From the NCBI GenBank assembly GCA_036172665.1, contig CM069873.1:50219909-50283908 (forward strand): 64,000 nucleotides of DNA, given 5' to 3'. This DNA comes from Prosopocoilus inquinatus (taxonomy: Eukaryota > Arthropoda > Insecta > Coleoptera > Lucanidae). This document shows, one piece after another, positions 40,518-50,116 of the stretch (within the stretch, counting starts at the first letter, position 1; each line of letters starts with the position of its first letter). Below the pieces are notes generated by a model. The model had not been told where the DNA came from, searched no databases, and saw nothing but the letters and a program-made list of their open reading frames with translations. Position numbers and translations under genes: made by a program.

Positions 40518-41437
40518 TTACATATTAACAGCTTTATGCATACTTATATCAAAAATTAATTTACTAATTCCAAACATCATTAATTCATTTGTAATTGCTC
40601 CTTTCTCAGATATTTCATTATTGAGAAATGATTTAACATTTGTCTTCATATCACTTTCCATAACACTCAAGCATGGAATCATGTTGCTGTAGAATGATTT
40701 ATAGTTCATTTGTTTCAAAACTTCTAAACGATATAATACAATATCACACAATTTCCAGAGTTCCAATAGACCTTTATAAGATATATATAATGTCTCCACT
40801 CCTCTTTCTAATTTCAGTATTTTCGTTCCTTCGATGCGTTCGAAAGACGCCTTTACTGAGCTGATTTTCATTACCGGATAAATAGTTTTCTTCTCAGTAA
40901 AATACGACTTCAAAGTGTAGTTATAAGAACAAAATTCTTTCCATTCCTCTTCTAAAAACGATATGCTCTGCCTTTTGGAACCCATAATACGTATTATCGG
41001 ATCAAAAAATGTTTCGGTACACAGTCCGACACAAATCCACTTCGTACGGCTCTTATTTAGAAAATATACACTTTGAGCTAAAAGTGGCAACTGATCTACG
41101 TCAGTCACCTCTCTTGCTTCTGAAATCTCGGAAGGTGCTGTCTCATTAGTATCACATTGACGAAAATCTTCATCTGTGAAGTAAGGCTGGGAGAGTATTT
41201 CAAATTGAAACTCGTTTCGAACTGAGGGCATATTCAAACCGTGCTCATCCGGCTTTTCTTCTTTTGGTTTGTCAACGTTTTCAGTCAGAAGTCTTTTCTT
41301 CTGTACGTCATCAAAAGGATCGTTCACGTGCCTTCTCTTTTGCTTCAGGAAAAAATCTACTTGTTTAGATGTCACTGTTAAATACAATAAAAATATACAA
41401 ATTATAAATTATTACAATAAGATGACTTAAACTTACT
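40518..41437 (-). CDS. Polinton right-end protein, unknown, start codon made by splicing
   Basis: The exon ending at 41437 gives A and the exon from 41374 begins TG, so removing the 62-bp GT-AG intron (41375-41436) creates ATG followed by ACATCTAAACAAG; the spliced frame is 858 nt (285 residues). The protein has a basic/acidic N-terminal third, then two similar units, each with strands followed by an aromatic-anchored helix (ISFLEEEWKEFC and LYISYKGLLELWKLCD). This recalls PC4-like single-strand-binding folds in duplicate, which is only inference. A TATA box (41518-41526) and initiator precede it. Confidence 0.65.
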
Positions 41438-41491
41438 TTTATGTATGTAGGTAGGTGATTAACTTAACAACACAACTCACAGTTCTGTAAC

Positions 41492-41526
41492 AACTGAATT
41501 TATTCCCAAATGAAGAACCTTATATA
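41492..41526 (-). promoter_or_regulatory. Right-end Polinton promoter
   Basis: TATATAAGG at 41518-41526 and TCAGTT at 41497-41492 on the minus strand, about 25 nt apart, the spacing of a TATA-initiator core promoter. It points into the 285-residue gene and lies just inside the terminal repeat. Confidence 0.7.
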
Positions 41527-41539
41527 ACAAGATTTTAGG

Positions 41540-41926
41540 TGGGGGTCCCTACCTCCTCCAACCTTACGGTCGTATTCAAGATAAACCGTTTTTGGATCCT
41601 CCGTCAAGTTAAGGTCACGTCAAGGATAGATAATTTTTGGAACCCTCCTCTGACCTCGCTTTTAGAGGTAATGATGAGGTCACGTCAATGACATTGAAAA
41701 TTTTGCAACCTCCTCTGACTTGATCCTTAACCTTGTAGTTACATCGGCACAAAGCAAATTTTAGAACCTCCTCCGATCTTAACCTTGAACCCTCAAGGTC
41801 ATTTCAAAGTTACCTCTCGGTTACGTTAGGAACAGGTCGATTCTGGAACCTCCTCTAATCTTGACCTTGATCGAGGTCACCTCAAGGTCATGGCCTTGAA
41901 GTTTAAGGTCATGGTGAGGTCACGTC
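41540..41926. repeat. Right Polinton terminal region with degenerate hairpin-arm copies
   Basis: Repeated, diverged copies of the hairpin-arm phrase (GGAACCTCCTC, GACCTTGA, AGGTCACGTCA) about every 75-110 bp, on the same strand as the 41927 arm. It corresponds to the left minisatellite region but is not a neat 11-bp array. Confidence 0.75.
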
Positions 41927-42016
41927 AGGAATAGGCCGATTCTGGAACCTCCTCCGACCTTGACCTTGAACTTTATTGGTCAAGGTCGGAGGAGGTTCCA
42001 GAATCGGCCTATTCCT
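41927..42016. repeat. Right Polinton terminal hairpin
   Basis: Perfect 39-bp arms 41927-41965 and 41978-42016 with a 12-nt loop. It is the inverted counterpart of 13908-13997, near-identical to it. Confidence 0.93.
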
Positions 42017-42022
42017 ACTACT

Positions 42023-42342
42023 TCCACTGCCAGCTTTACAAGTGCAATTATTTTGCCTTCTGGTGTGCTCTTTATATTAATATTTATTTCATGTGGTGTA
42101 CCAAAGACCTGTGAACTTTGAAGGCACAAAGCGAGGATCTCAACTTCATTATCCATTGTACTGGTTTTTAAAATTCCACATTCCACAATATGTTTGGCCT
42201 TTAAAACGGCACTTCCCTCGATAAATGGTCGTTTAAATTCACCCACCAGCTCCATAATATCATGCATTTCTATGCACGGTTCAAACATTGTCGAAATTGC
42301 TTGTTGAACTTGCAATTCTGTACCACTTCTATACAAATACAC
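42023..42342 (-). pseudogene. Fragment of a SWIM-zinc-finger-type protein cut by the Polinton end
   Basis: About 107 residues read cleanly on the minus strand (VFGTPHEININI, PEGKII). A small frameshift later the sequence gives CTCKAGSG, the first half of a CxC...CxH SWIM finger, and stops exactly where the Polinton begins. The continuation is not found beyond the left Polinton end. It could be a host gene or part of another element. Confidence 0.4.
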
Positions 42343-42550
42343 ACAACACCGTATTATTGTATACTAACACGTGGTTTTTATCACCATTTCGCCGCCATAT
42401 TGCCACATTTTGTAGCGCCATCTAGCGGGAACCGAAAATGCGAAATCGTGGTTAGGGCGTTCTGTTACAAACGGTCAGTTGATTATAGTCAATCTGTCAC
42501 CAACACCACAAATGAAATGACCGATTGTAGCGATCGCACCGAGTCGCTTC
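42343..42550. other. Unassigned sequence
   Basis: No gene recognised. Contains GCGCCATCTAGCGGGAA, a phrase of the kind often found near transposon ends. Confidence 0.35.
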
Positions 42551-45421
42551 CAGTGGCGGTTTCTCCATTAGGTCATTTGGTCAATGACCTCCCAAAGAAT
42601 TTTTGTGTTATGCTAGAATTTTGTATTAGCTGTAGTAATTTATCGTTTCCATTCTACTCCACAACTTTTTGTTCGTATTCGTCAATTTTCATATTTTGCG
42701 CGCGATTTCCGCCGAAACAAATCCCATTCACACTTCAAGCACCAGCCGAGCAAGGCGAATTTGCCCGGGTCAGCGCTAGACACCGCCCCCGTTGTGTTAA
42801 ACAGAACCGAATCGTAAATGCAAACTGCAATGAGTAAGAGAAAACAAATATATGGCAATTTTACATGTGTTGAAGAAAGATAATGCAGGTCCTAGTCCTG
42901 GTGTACGGTCAACAGCCGGGCAGAGGGTAGAAGCTTAACTATTCGCACCATCTGTAGTTGCCACATGGTAAAGCGTTAGCTGTAAAATAGAAATCAGCAC
43001 CGCATGTGCTGCTTATTGTCCAATAGGTTATTTACATATGTCTAGTGACTACTGTTCGGTGATTTTTTACGTTTCAAATTATGGGCGTTTAGTTGTGTTT
43101 TTAAATGAGATCATGTTGTGTATGTACCACACTGCAATGTCAAAGATGTTCCTAGCCTAGATAAGTACGTACTGTTCAATTTAATTAAAGCTATTCACTA
43201 ATTTTGGTCAATTATTGTAGATTTGCATTTCTGCCAAGTGGTGTGGTAGTTGGAATCAAGAGAAAGTTTGTGTACACTGTTTGGATTTTAAATTCCAATT
43301 ATGTCGGTTTCGATAGTTTAAAGAATAAAAGAACTTAAACCTAGCAACAGTTTAAATTTTGAAAGACGTTTGGATTTTAAAGAAAGTGGTCGTCCTCGTC
43401 CACAACTGCAAATCAGACAAACTAGCAAAGACAAAAACAAAGAGGTGCATCGCAATTTCCGGATGTGTATGTACGATCTAGCGGAATGGATTTGTGGATG
43501 TGAAGTGAGTAATGCATTTTACTGTTACGTGTGCTTGATTTTTTTCTGATGATTCGCTGTGGTGTAAACACGGGGTTACCGATTTGAAACATTTAAAAGA
43601 AAAAATTAAAAAACATTCTGTATCAGCAGACCACATGAAAAGTTCAGTGGATTATGCTACAGTCGGGCGTGTTGATATTCGATCACAACTGGACGGTGCA
43701 TATAGGCAATCTGTAAAAGATTTTAACGAAAATGTGTCAAAAAATACACATACATTTTGTGTAAATTAATAGACTGTGTTAAATTTTGCGGTGCATTCGA
43801 GTTAGCGCTGCGAGGGCACGACGAGACTCTGACGTCTGAAAACCCAGGTGTATTTCGGGGACTGGTAGACTTCATTTCGGAGCTGGACTCGATTTTTAAA
43901 GAATATTTAGAGAAGACTACCGTTTTCAAGGGTACATCCAAAACCACACAAAATGAATTACTTGAGTCGATGCTAGCGGTCGCCCAAGAAAAAATTAAAA
44001 TTGAAATTAAATTAGCGGATTTTGTCGCTATACAAGTAGACGAAACTACCGATAGCTCGAATAAAACTCAAATGGTTTTTGTAATACGTTATGTATTAAG
44101 AGGTATTGTTCATGAAAGGTTTTTAAAGTTTGTAAATCCTCTAGGTACTACTGCTGAAATCCTGACACAAGTAAGACTTAAAGAATTGGAAAATTTAGGA
44201 ATAAATCAAACACCAGAAAAATTAATTGCACAAAGCTATGATGGAGCCTCTACTATGAGTGGCAGGTTAGGAGGTGTGCAAACAAAACTTAAGAAACAAT
44301 ATCCGACCGCAAATTTCATACATTGTTATGCACATCAACTAAATTTAATTCTGCAGAAAGCGGCAAGCCAAGATAGAAACATTAAAATATTTTTCGCTAA
44401 TTTGCATGGCTTTTCAACATTTTTTAGTCGATCTCCGAAACGAACAGCAGTTCTTGCTGAATTTGTTAAAGTTCGTTTACCTAGAGTTGCACCGACAAGG
44501 TGGTATTTTAACACACTTGTGTGGAAACAGTATTTTTATATCAACATGACATCCTAGCTTGTTTAGAGAAAATAATTGCTACTGAAGAAGACTCTAACAC
44601 CATTAACCAGGCCGTTGGTGTAAATTTTTTTTTACAAAGCGAAGATTTTTTATATTGGCTGAACTTTTTTCATCTGATAATGCCTAATTGTGAGATTCTC
44701 TTTAATCAACTTCAGAAACGTAGAATTGATGTGATATCAGTTAAAAACTGCATAGCCTCTTTCAAAACGTCAATAGAAAACTTAAGAAATAAAATTTTGA
44801 ACGAAGCACCTTTGCAAGTATCTGAAACGTCCGCAGTCAGCGCCAGAACTAAAAGACAGAGAAACGAAAATTCTAAACGTCGTATGTCTCTGGAAGTGTG
44901 TGATATAATAGTTTCTGAAATTAGTAACCATTTCAGCTTTAGTGACCACTTAATAACAGCGCAACTTTTTTTCAATGAACAGTTTGAAGAGTATAAAACA
45001 AAATTTCCAACCCATATTTTAAAACTGGTTAAAGCATCATTTCCTTTTATTAATAACTTAAAATTAAAAACTGAACTAGACGTAATTTATGAGCGCCCTG
45101 ATTTTCGTGAAAGTGTTGGAGCTATTGCAATTCTCCAAGTATTTATTAATAACAATCTTTGCGATACATTTTCGGAAAGTGTTAAGTTATTAAATATACT
45201 GTGTACGTTGCCCATGACAACAGTCGAGAGTGAACGGTGCTTTTCAGAGGATTAAAACATTTTTGCGCAACACCATGGGACAAGAAAGATTGTCCGCGTT
45301 GGCCATGCTAAGCATAGAGAAGTCCTTCATTAAGAATATTGAAAATTTCAATGAACTTGTTATTGACCACTTTGCAAGTAGTAAGGACAGAAGAATAAAC
45401 CTGCAGTTCAAAACTGTTTAA
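42551..45421 (+). mobile_element. hAT-type transposon remnant
   Basis: CAGTGGCGGTTTCTCC at 42551 resembles the CAGTGGCGG ends of one hAT lineage and precedes a ZMYM1-like transposase reading. No matching right end or 8-bp duplication was found; GCGCCACTA near 45671 is only a weak candidate. Confidence 0.5.
43321..45421 (+). pseudogene. hAT transposase (ZMYM1/DUF4371-like), multiple frameshifts
   Basis: Reading across frames: TTF-type zinc finger region (SGRPRPQLQ, AEWICGCE, FYCYVC), frameshift in a T run at about 43545, DLKHLKEKIKKHSVSADHM, another near 43760, then a 266-residue block with IQVDETTDSSNKTQM (first Asp region), SYDGASTMSGRLGGVQ (second Asp) and NFIHCYAHQLNLIL, a break near 44540, an alpha-rich part, and the C-terminal dimerisation motif LCTLPMTTVESERCF with a last break near 45245, ending LSALAMLSIEKSF. 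The order is that of hAT transposases. Four or more breaks make it dead. Confidence 0.85.
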
Positions 45422-46240
45422 GTACGTAACCATGTAAACACAATTCCTTTTTAGTTAATACCTTTTTGTTCTGTTTTTTGTGTTTTTGTTTGTTTTTGAG
45501 TAATTCTGTAATTCATTATTTTTGTAGTTAGTATATTCTCTGTAAATTCATCCAAACGGTAACACAACTTCCCCCTAACGGATTTAAGTTTTTTTTTTCG
45601 GACGTTACATGTACGAGATTCTGAAAAATTTGAATATTTTAGTACTGATGGTTGCCACTTTGGCTGATTGGCGCCACTATAGCGTATATTTGATATATAT
45701 ATTTTGCTCTTATTCCACGGTTGATGTGGCATCTTCTCCAATGGCAACGTTTCATCTTTTTAAATCGTAGTCTTCGTTTTTGGGTGAGTGCTCATACGCC
45801 TTGTTTGTACGGTAAGTACTATTTAATAAAGTAGTTATTAAGCTAGGATTATTATTACTATTAGTTATTTCAATAAAGTTAATTAAAAAGGATATTGTCA
45901 CCGGCAATACGTCATATTTAGAGAAGGTTAAAAAAGGTTATTTAATTCAGTTTGATCGCTTGAACATGTTGAATTAATTTAATGGAAATTCAAACGATTC
46001 ATTGCATGCAGAATTCAAATATGCTTCTCATTAAATTGAAAAACTAACGCGTTATAAAAAATATTTTCCAGTTTTCAAATTGATTAACGTAATAATTAAA
46101 AGGGAGGAAACAATTCGAGTTATATGTTTATACCGTTTCTGTTCAATGATAAAATTTATATTAAATGTTCAGGGATCTTGAAATCAAATCAACTGCATCC
46201 TGAATAGAACATGTTTCAAACGTCTAAAACTTTATTTTAT
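45422..46240. other. Unassigned AT-rich sequence
   Basis: No gene or repeat recognised on either strand apart from simple T-rich runs. Confidence 0.4.
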
Positions 46241-46780
46241 TAGAGGCCTTGCCACTAACATATTTTGCGGGTGGCTTCTAGGGAGCAACTGAAAAGACAA
46301 TTCGGGCCCGAATTCGTTTTATCGGCATTGGGGGCAGCGCGGTACAGGGTGACTTTTTCATTAGAGATCCTGCCATTTATATATTTTTCAGGTGGTTTCT
46401 GGGAAGCAACTGAAAAGACAATCCGGGCTCGAATTCGTTTTATCGGCGTTTGGAGCGGCGCGGTACAGGGCAAGTTATTCATTAGAGATCATGCTGCTTA
46501 CATATTTTGTAGGTGTCTTCTAGGGAGCAACTGAAAAAATAATTTGGACCCGAATTCGTTTTGTCGGCGTTGGGGGCGGCGCGGTACAGGGAACTTTTTT
46601 TATCAGAGATCCTGCCACTTACATATTTGTGCCCGAATTTTATTTTAAGTTGCTTTTTAGAAGCTACCTGAAAAATATTTACACAATTTGCAGGATCTCT
46701 AATAAAAAAGTTATCCGGTACCGCGCCGCCCCCAACGTCGATAAAACGAATTCGAGCCCGGATTACCTTTTAAGTTGCTG
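46241..46780. repeat. 121-bp tandem repeat (three copies) followed by an inverted copy
   Basis: Units start at 46241, 46362 and 46483 and share TAGAG..CCTGCCA, GGAGCAACTGAAAA, CCGAATTCGTTTTATCGGCGTT and CGCGGTACAGGG phrases (diverged by roughly 10-15 percent). A partial fourth is followed by a reverse-complement copy at about 46662-46780. The GC-rich core stands out from its AT-rich surroundings. No coding capacity. I looked for a hammerhead core on both strands and did not find one. Confidence 0.85.
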
Positions 46781-47529
46781 CCTGTGAGTATTATTCAAAA
46801 TGTGTATTGCTAGAGTAACAACGCTGATATCACTAGCGCTTAATCTGCGAAACTGTTGAATGAATTATATCTAAAAGTCTAAATAATATAAACTAAATGG
46901 CTTCAATGTTCTTTTAAGGGAGTGAGCTATAATTTCTGCAAGAAAATCGGAACGCTAATCAATGGCTGGAAGGAATCTGAATATATTTCCCGACGATTAT
47001 GTAAAATATGAAAATTCTTATTAATTATTATTAAATAATGGTAACATATTTATAGTATAGTGTATGTAACTCTCAGCATCAGAAGAGACCAAACGGATGG
47101 TTTTGTCAGTCGCAATGGAAAAAATACAGGACAGCACAGTGACAACTTCAGATGAATCTACCCAAAATGTCGAGTCCTTCGAGACAAACTCTGCTTCTAC
47201 TTCAAGAGGAATATTCAAAGAGGTAAAACCACTGCTACTCGCTTTTTGAAAAGCGAAAATACATACTTATCAGACGGTAAACTATTACATTAACAACTCA
47301 TTTATTTTAGTCAAGATGATATAAATTCTGTAAAAGTCAACAAAAGAAATTCATAAGAACTGTTGTGGAAGTGGCTCAAAAATTAATCATTTAATTTTTT
47401 TTCAAATTCTGTTCTGAATAAAAAATGTAAACAAGGAGTAATTTTCAGCGGTAAACAACCAGTCATAATTACCATTTTTTCAAGTAAATATTCGTATGCA
47501 AATTTTAATTTTGAATATTCCATATTTAC
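46781..47529. other. Unassigned sequence
   Basis: AT-rich. An acidic/Ser-Thr-rich plus-strand stretch near 47100-47220 (after ATGGAAAAAATACAGG) could be an upstream exon of the next gene. Nothing else recognised. Confidence 0.35.
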
Positions 47530-47682
47530 TTCGGGTTTTATCTTTTCAGATAACATCCGAATCAGAAACTGAATCTGTTACATATGACTGATGCTGACCC
47601 AGAATACATACCTACCTCTGATGTTTCTGTGGTGAGTCTGTATTAATTTATTGGAAAATATTAACTGTAAATTTAATTCATA

Positions 47683-49654
47683 GGACGAGTCTCCGTCAGA
47701 AGGTGAGTCTGTAGATTCACTTGTAGTTACCTTGCAAGAAGAAATAGAATCAGATCATCTTCTAGACACTCCTCCTGTTAACGAAGCATTCGATACAGTT
47801 TCGAAAAAACGTAAACGTGATTTTTGTTTTTTCTGTGAATCTTCTGTCTTAAATTTTGCAAGGCATTTATTCCGTAATCATAAGTCAGAAATTGTAAGTA
47901 CAAAAAATACTGTCATTTCCGGTTAAAAGCAAAGAAAGAAAAGAATTACTTACAGTATTGAGAAAAAAAAGGCAATTATTTAGGTTATTCTGAAGAAGGA
48001 AGGCCTATGCGCCAAGGTACAGAAAATACCAATTATCTGTCATGTATTCATTGCTTAGGATATTATTCGTCAAAAAAAGATTTGGAAGCACAGAAAAAAT
48101 TGTGCAGATGTTGCAAGACGAATTTAAGAAATTATTTTGGAAATTAAAAAAACGATTAAAAATTTATTGAATTATAATTTTAGTTGAGCTTTTAAATTCC
48201 AATCATTACTTTAGAGCTTTAACCTGAGTAACTCGGGTATTTGGCAATTAGCAACGAACAGAGTTCAAGTAATAATTGATGATTCGGCTTGCAATAATAG
48301 GTGTAACCACGGGAGGGGACCAGAAGTTTTATAAACTGCAAGAAATCAAAAAAAGGGTCATTCATCGATTCAGTGTCATTAATAGTCAAAGGCCCAGTTA
48401 CTGTTTTAATATTCTTTTGAGTGATCGTTAATTGTACAAATGATGTGTAAGTAGAATTTTATTAATATATTTATTTTAGTTTAAGAGTCGGCTATTTTCT
48501 CTGCTCCTGCACCGCACCCTATGAACCCCTTTTAGGCTCCCCAGAACCGCTTGCTTGACACGGTATGCTCGGCCAAATGGTTTCACCAAGCAAGCGAGTT
48601 CTAAAATCATAAGTAAATCGGAAGTCAACAAACTGCAATCTACAGGAAAGTTTTCGCATAAGTGCGACGAGTGCCACGCACAGTCCTGTGGATTCGCAAT
48701 ACGCCTTGCGTTAACCTAGGCAAGGTAACACAGAAAACCCAGATACTAAAAATTCAACGGTGCGATCAACTGTAGAGTCCCAGAATTCTCTAATTCGTCA
48801 TTTAAAGATAGACCCTCAGTTGAGAGAGCGAGTATTTCCTCATATGAGAGCTGATAAAGTTTTAATGGTTGCTAAAAAAGATTCTCTTATTTGTGCATAC
48901 GGAGCACGTTACATCAAAATACACAGAGAAAAACATTTTATACCTGTAACTTCCAGAAAAATGCGAGAACTCTGAAAACTTCTCATTGAAGTGAGAAAAT
49001 TGGAACCCTCCATTAAAACTATCTTTGACGCTCTAAAACCTCAATATTTTGATCTACTGGTTACAGCAACTAAAAGTGTTGCCAAATATGATGTCGAGAA
49101 AGAATATTATGAAGCACCGACGTATGCAATTAATATGAGAACTACGTTGAAGCAATGTTGCGATATAGCGTTGATGTATGCCTTGAAAAGAAAAGGCGTG
49201 TGCTCTACAACACCAGCAGCAGAAGCTGAAGCAGATTTAAAGACTATGATTCAATTGATAGAAGCTCACTGGAAGTTTGATATTACCAGTCAAGCTTGCA
49301 GTGATTTAAATACTCAAAAATGGAATAAAGTTACACTTATTCCACTGGCGAGTGATTTAAAATTATTAAAAAATTATTTAATAGAAACAGCCACTTCTTG
49401 CCTTGCCTTTCTAGAGAATGACAATACAAATCAACGAGCCTATACCAGATTACTTGAAACAATATTTTGTAGATTAGTTTTGCTGAACCGGAAAAGGCCC
49501 GGTGAGTTACAAAGATTCTTACTGCGCACTTATAATACTGAGGAAAACAAACAGACTTATGAAGAATTTACTGAAGTTGTTTCAGAAGCAGAAAAATTTT
49601 TAATGAATTTTAAAAGAATTGTCATTCGAGGAAAAAGGGGACGAGGTGTTCCAG
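47683..49654 (+). pseudogene. Crypton-like/tyrosine-recombinase-related gene remnant, cut by BEL
   Basis: Pieces in order: acidic exon with KKRKRDFCFFCESSVLNFARHLFRNH (C2H2-like), a second piece near 48000-48150 with GRPMRQ, CIHCLGYYS and KLCRCC, then after an unclear gap 48760-49654 with SLIRHLKI..RVFPHMRADKV, LICAYGARYIKIHREKHF, one in-frame stop at 48973, and a helical domain ending NRKRPGELQRFLL and KRIVIRGKRGRGVPV, where BEL/Pao is inserted. I recall similar multi-insect proteins suspected to be Crypton-derived; the tyrosine-recombinase core would lie beyond the cut. The family assignment is tentative. Confidence 0.45.
48151..48480. other. Gap within the Crypton-like remnant
   Basis: No reading continues here; AT-rich, possibly intron or decayed exon. 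Confidence 0.35.
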
Positions 49655-49890
49655 TGTTGTGTTTCACTTGATTTGATTGTTTGTCTTGGTGTTGAACACT
49701 TATTTTTGGGTTTGCTGGTCGATGATTGAAATAAACCCCTAATTACAATTGAACCTTTATTTTTCGTTCATTTTGTCACGCATACACAATCGTAATCTTA
49801 CGCGCATGTGTTTTTAATCAGTGTTACCAACTTTGTTTTTCGCGCATTGTGACAAGTGTTTCCAACTTACAAATAATACATAATCGAACA
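49655..49890 (-). repeat. BEL/Pao 3' LTR
   Basis: On the minus strand it starts TGTTCGATTATG and ends ACACAACA; 236 bp. It is preceded on the minus strand by GGTGGGGAGTA, a polypurine tract (about 49891-49901). Without the 5' LTR the outer limit at 49655 is deduced from the TG..CA rule and the break in the host frame. Confidence 0.7.
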
Positions 49891-50116
49891 TACTCCCCAC
49901 CGTTGAAAGTCTAACTTTCAACAATATCAAATAAAAGGCAAGTATATACAGTTAACAATTTGATATCCATTAACAAGCCTTATTTATAGGTTGAGGCATT
50001 GGGAGAGGGCAAATTTTGGTGACTGCATGCTTGGTGATTCCCTTGGATGTCTTCAGAGACACAACATGCACAATACCGTCCTTCCCGGGATGGACCGCAA
50101 CAACTCGTCCCAACAT

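Larger units (their letters stand above)
13902..42022. mobile_element. Maverick/Polinton self-synthesising DNA transposon, carrying pogo and Harbinger-2
   Basis: Both ends read AGTAGTAGGAATAGG inward and continue as a 39-bp-arm hairpin, in inverted orientation (13902 rightwards, 42022 leftwards). Between them lie PolB, integrase, FtsK/HerA-type ATPase, double-jelly-roll and minor capsid proteins, adenain-like protease, a PLA2-like virion protein and unknowns: the full Polinton gene set. Removing pogo (14620-18700) and Harbinger-2 (31057-34600) leaves about 20.5 kb, the normal size. The flanking 6-mers do not match, so there is no visible target duplication. PolB is broken, while the virion genes and integrase read intact. 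Confidence 0.9.

Noticed and set aside
13896..42028. A 6-bp Polinton target-site duplication
   Set aside because: TAAGTG on the left and TCCACT on the right do not match in any register I tried.
46241..46780. Hammerhead ribozyme in the 121-bp repeats
   Set aside because: No CUGAnGA...GAAA core with pairing stems on either strand.
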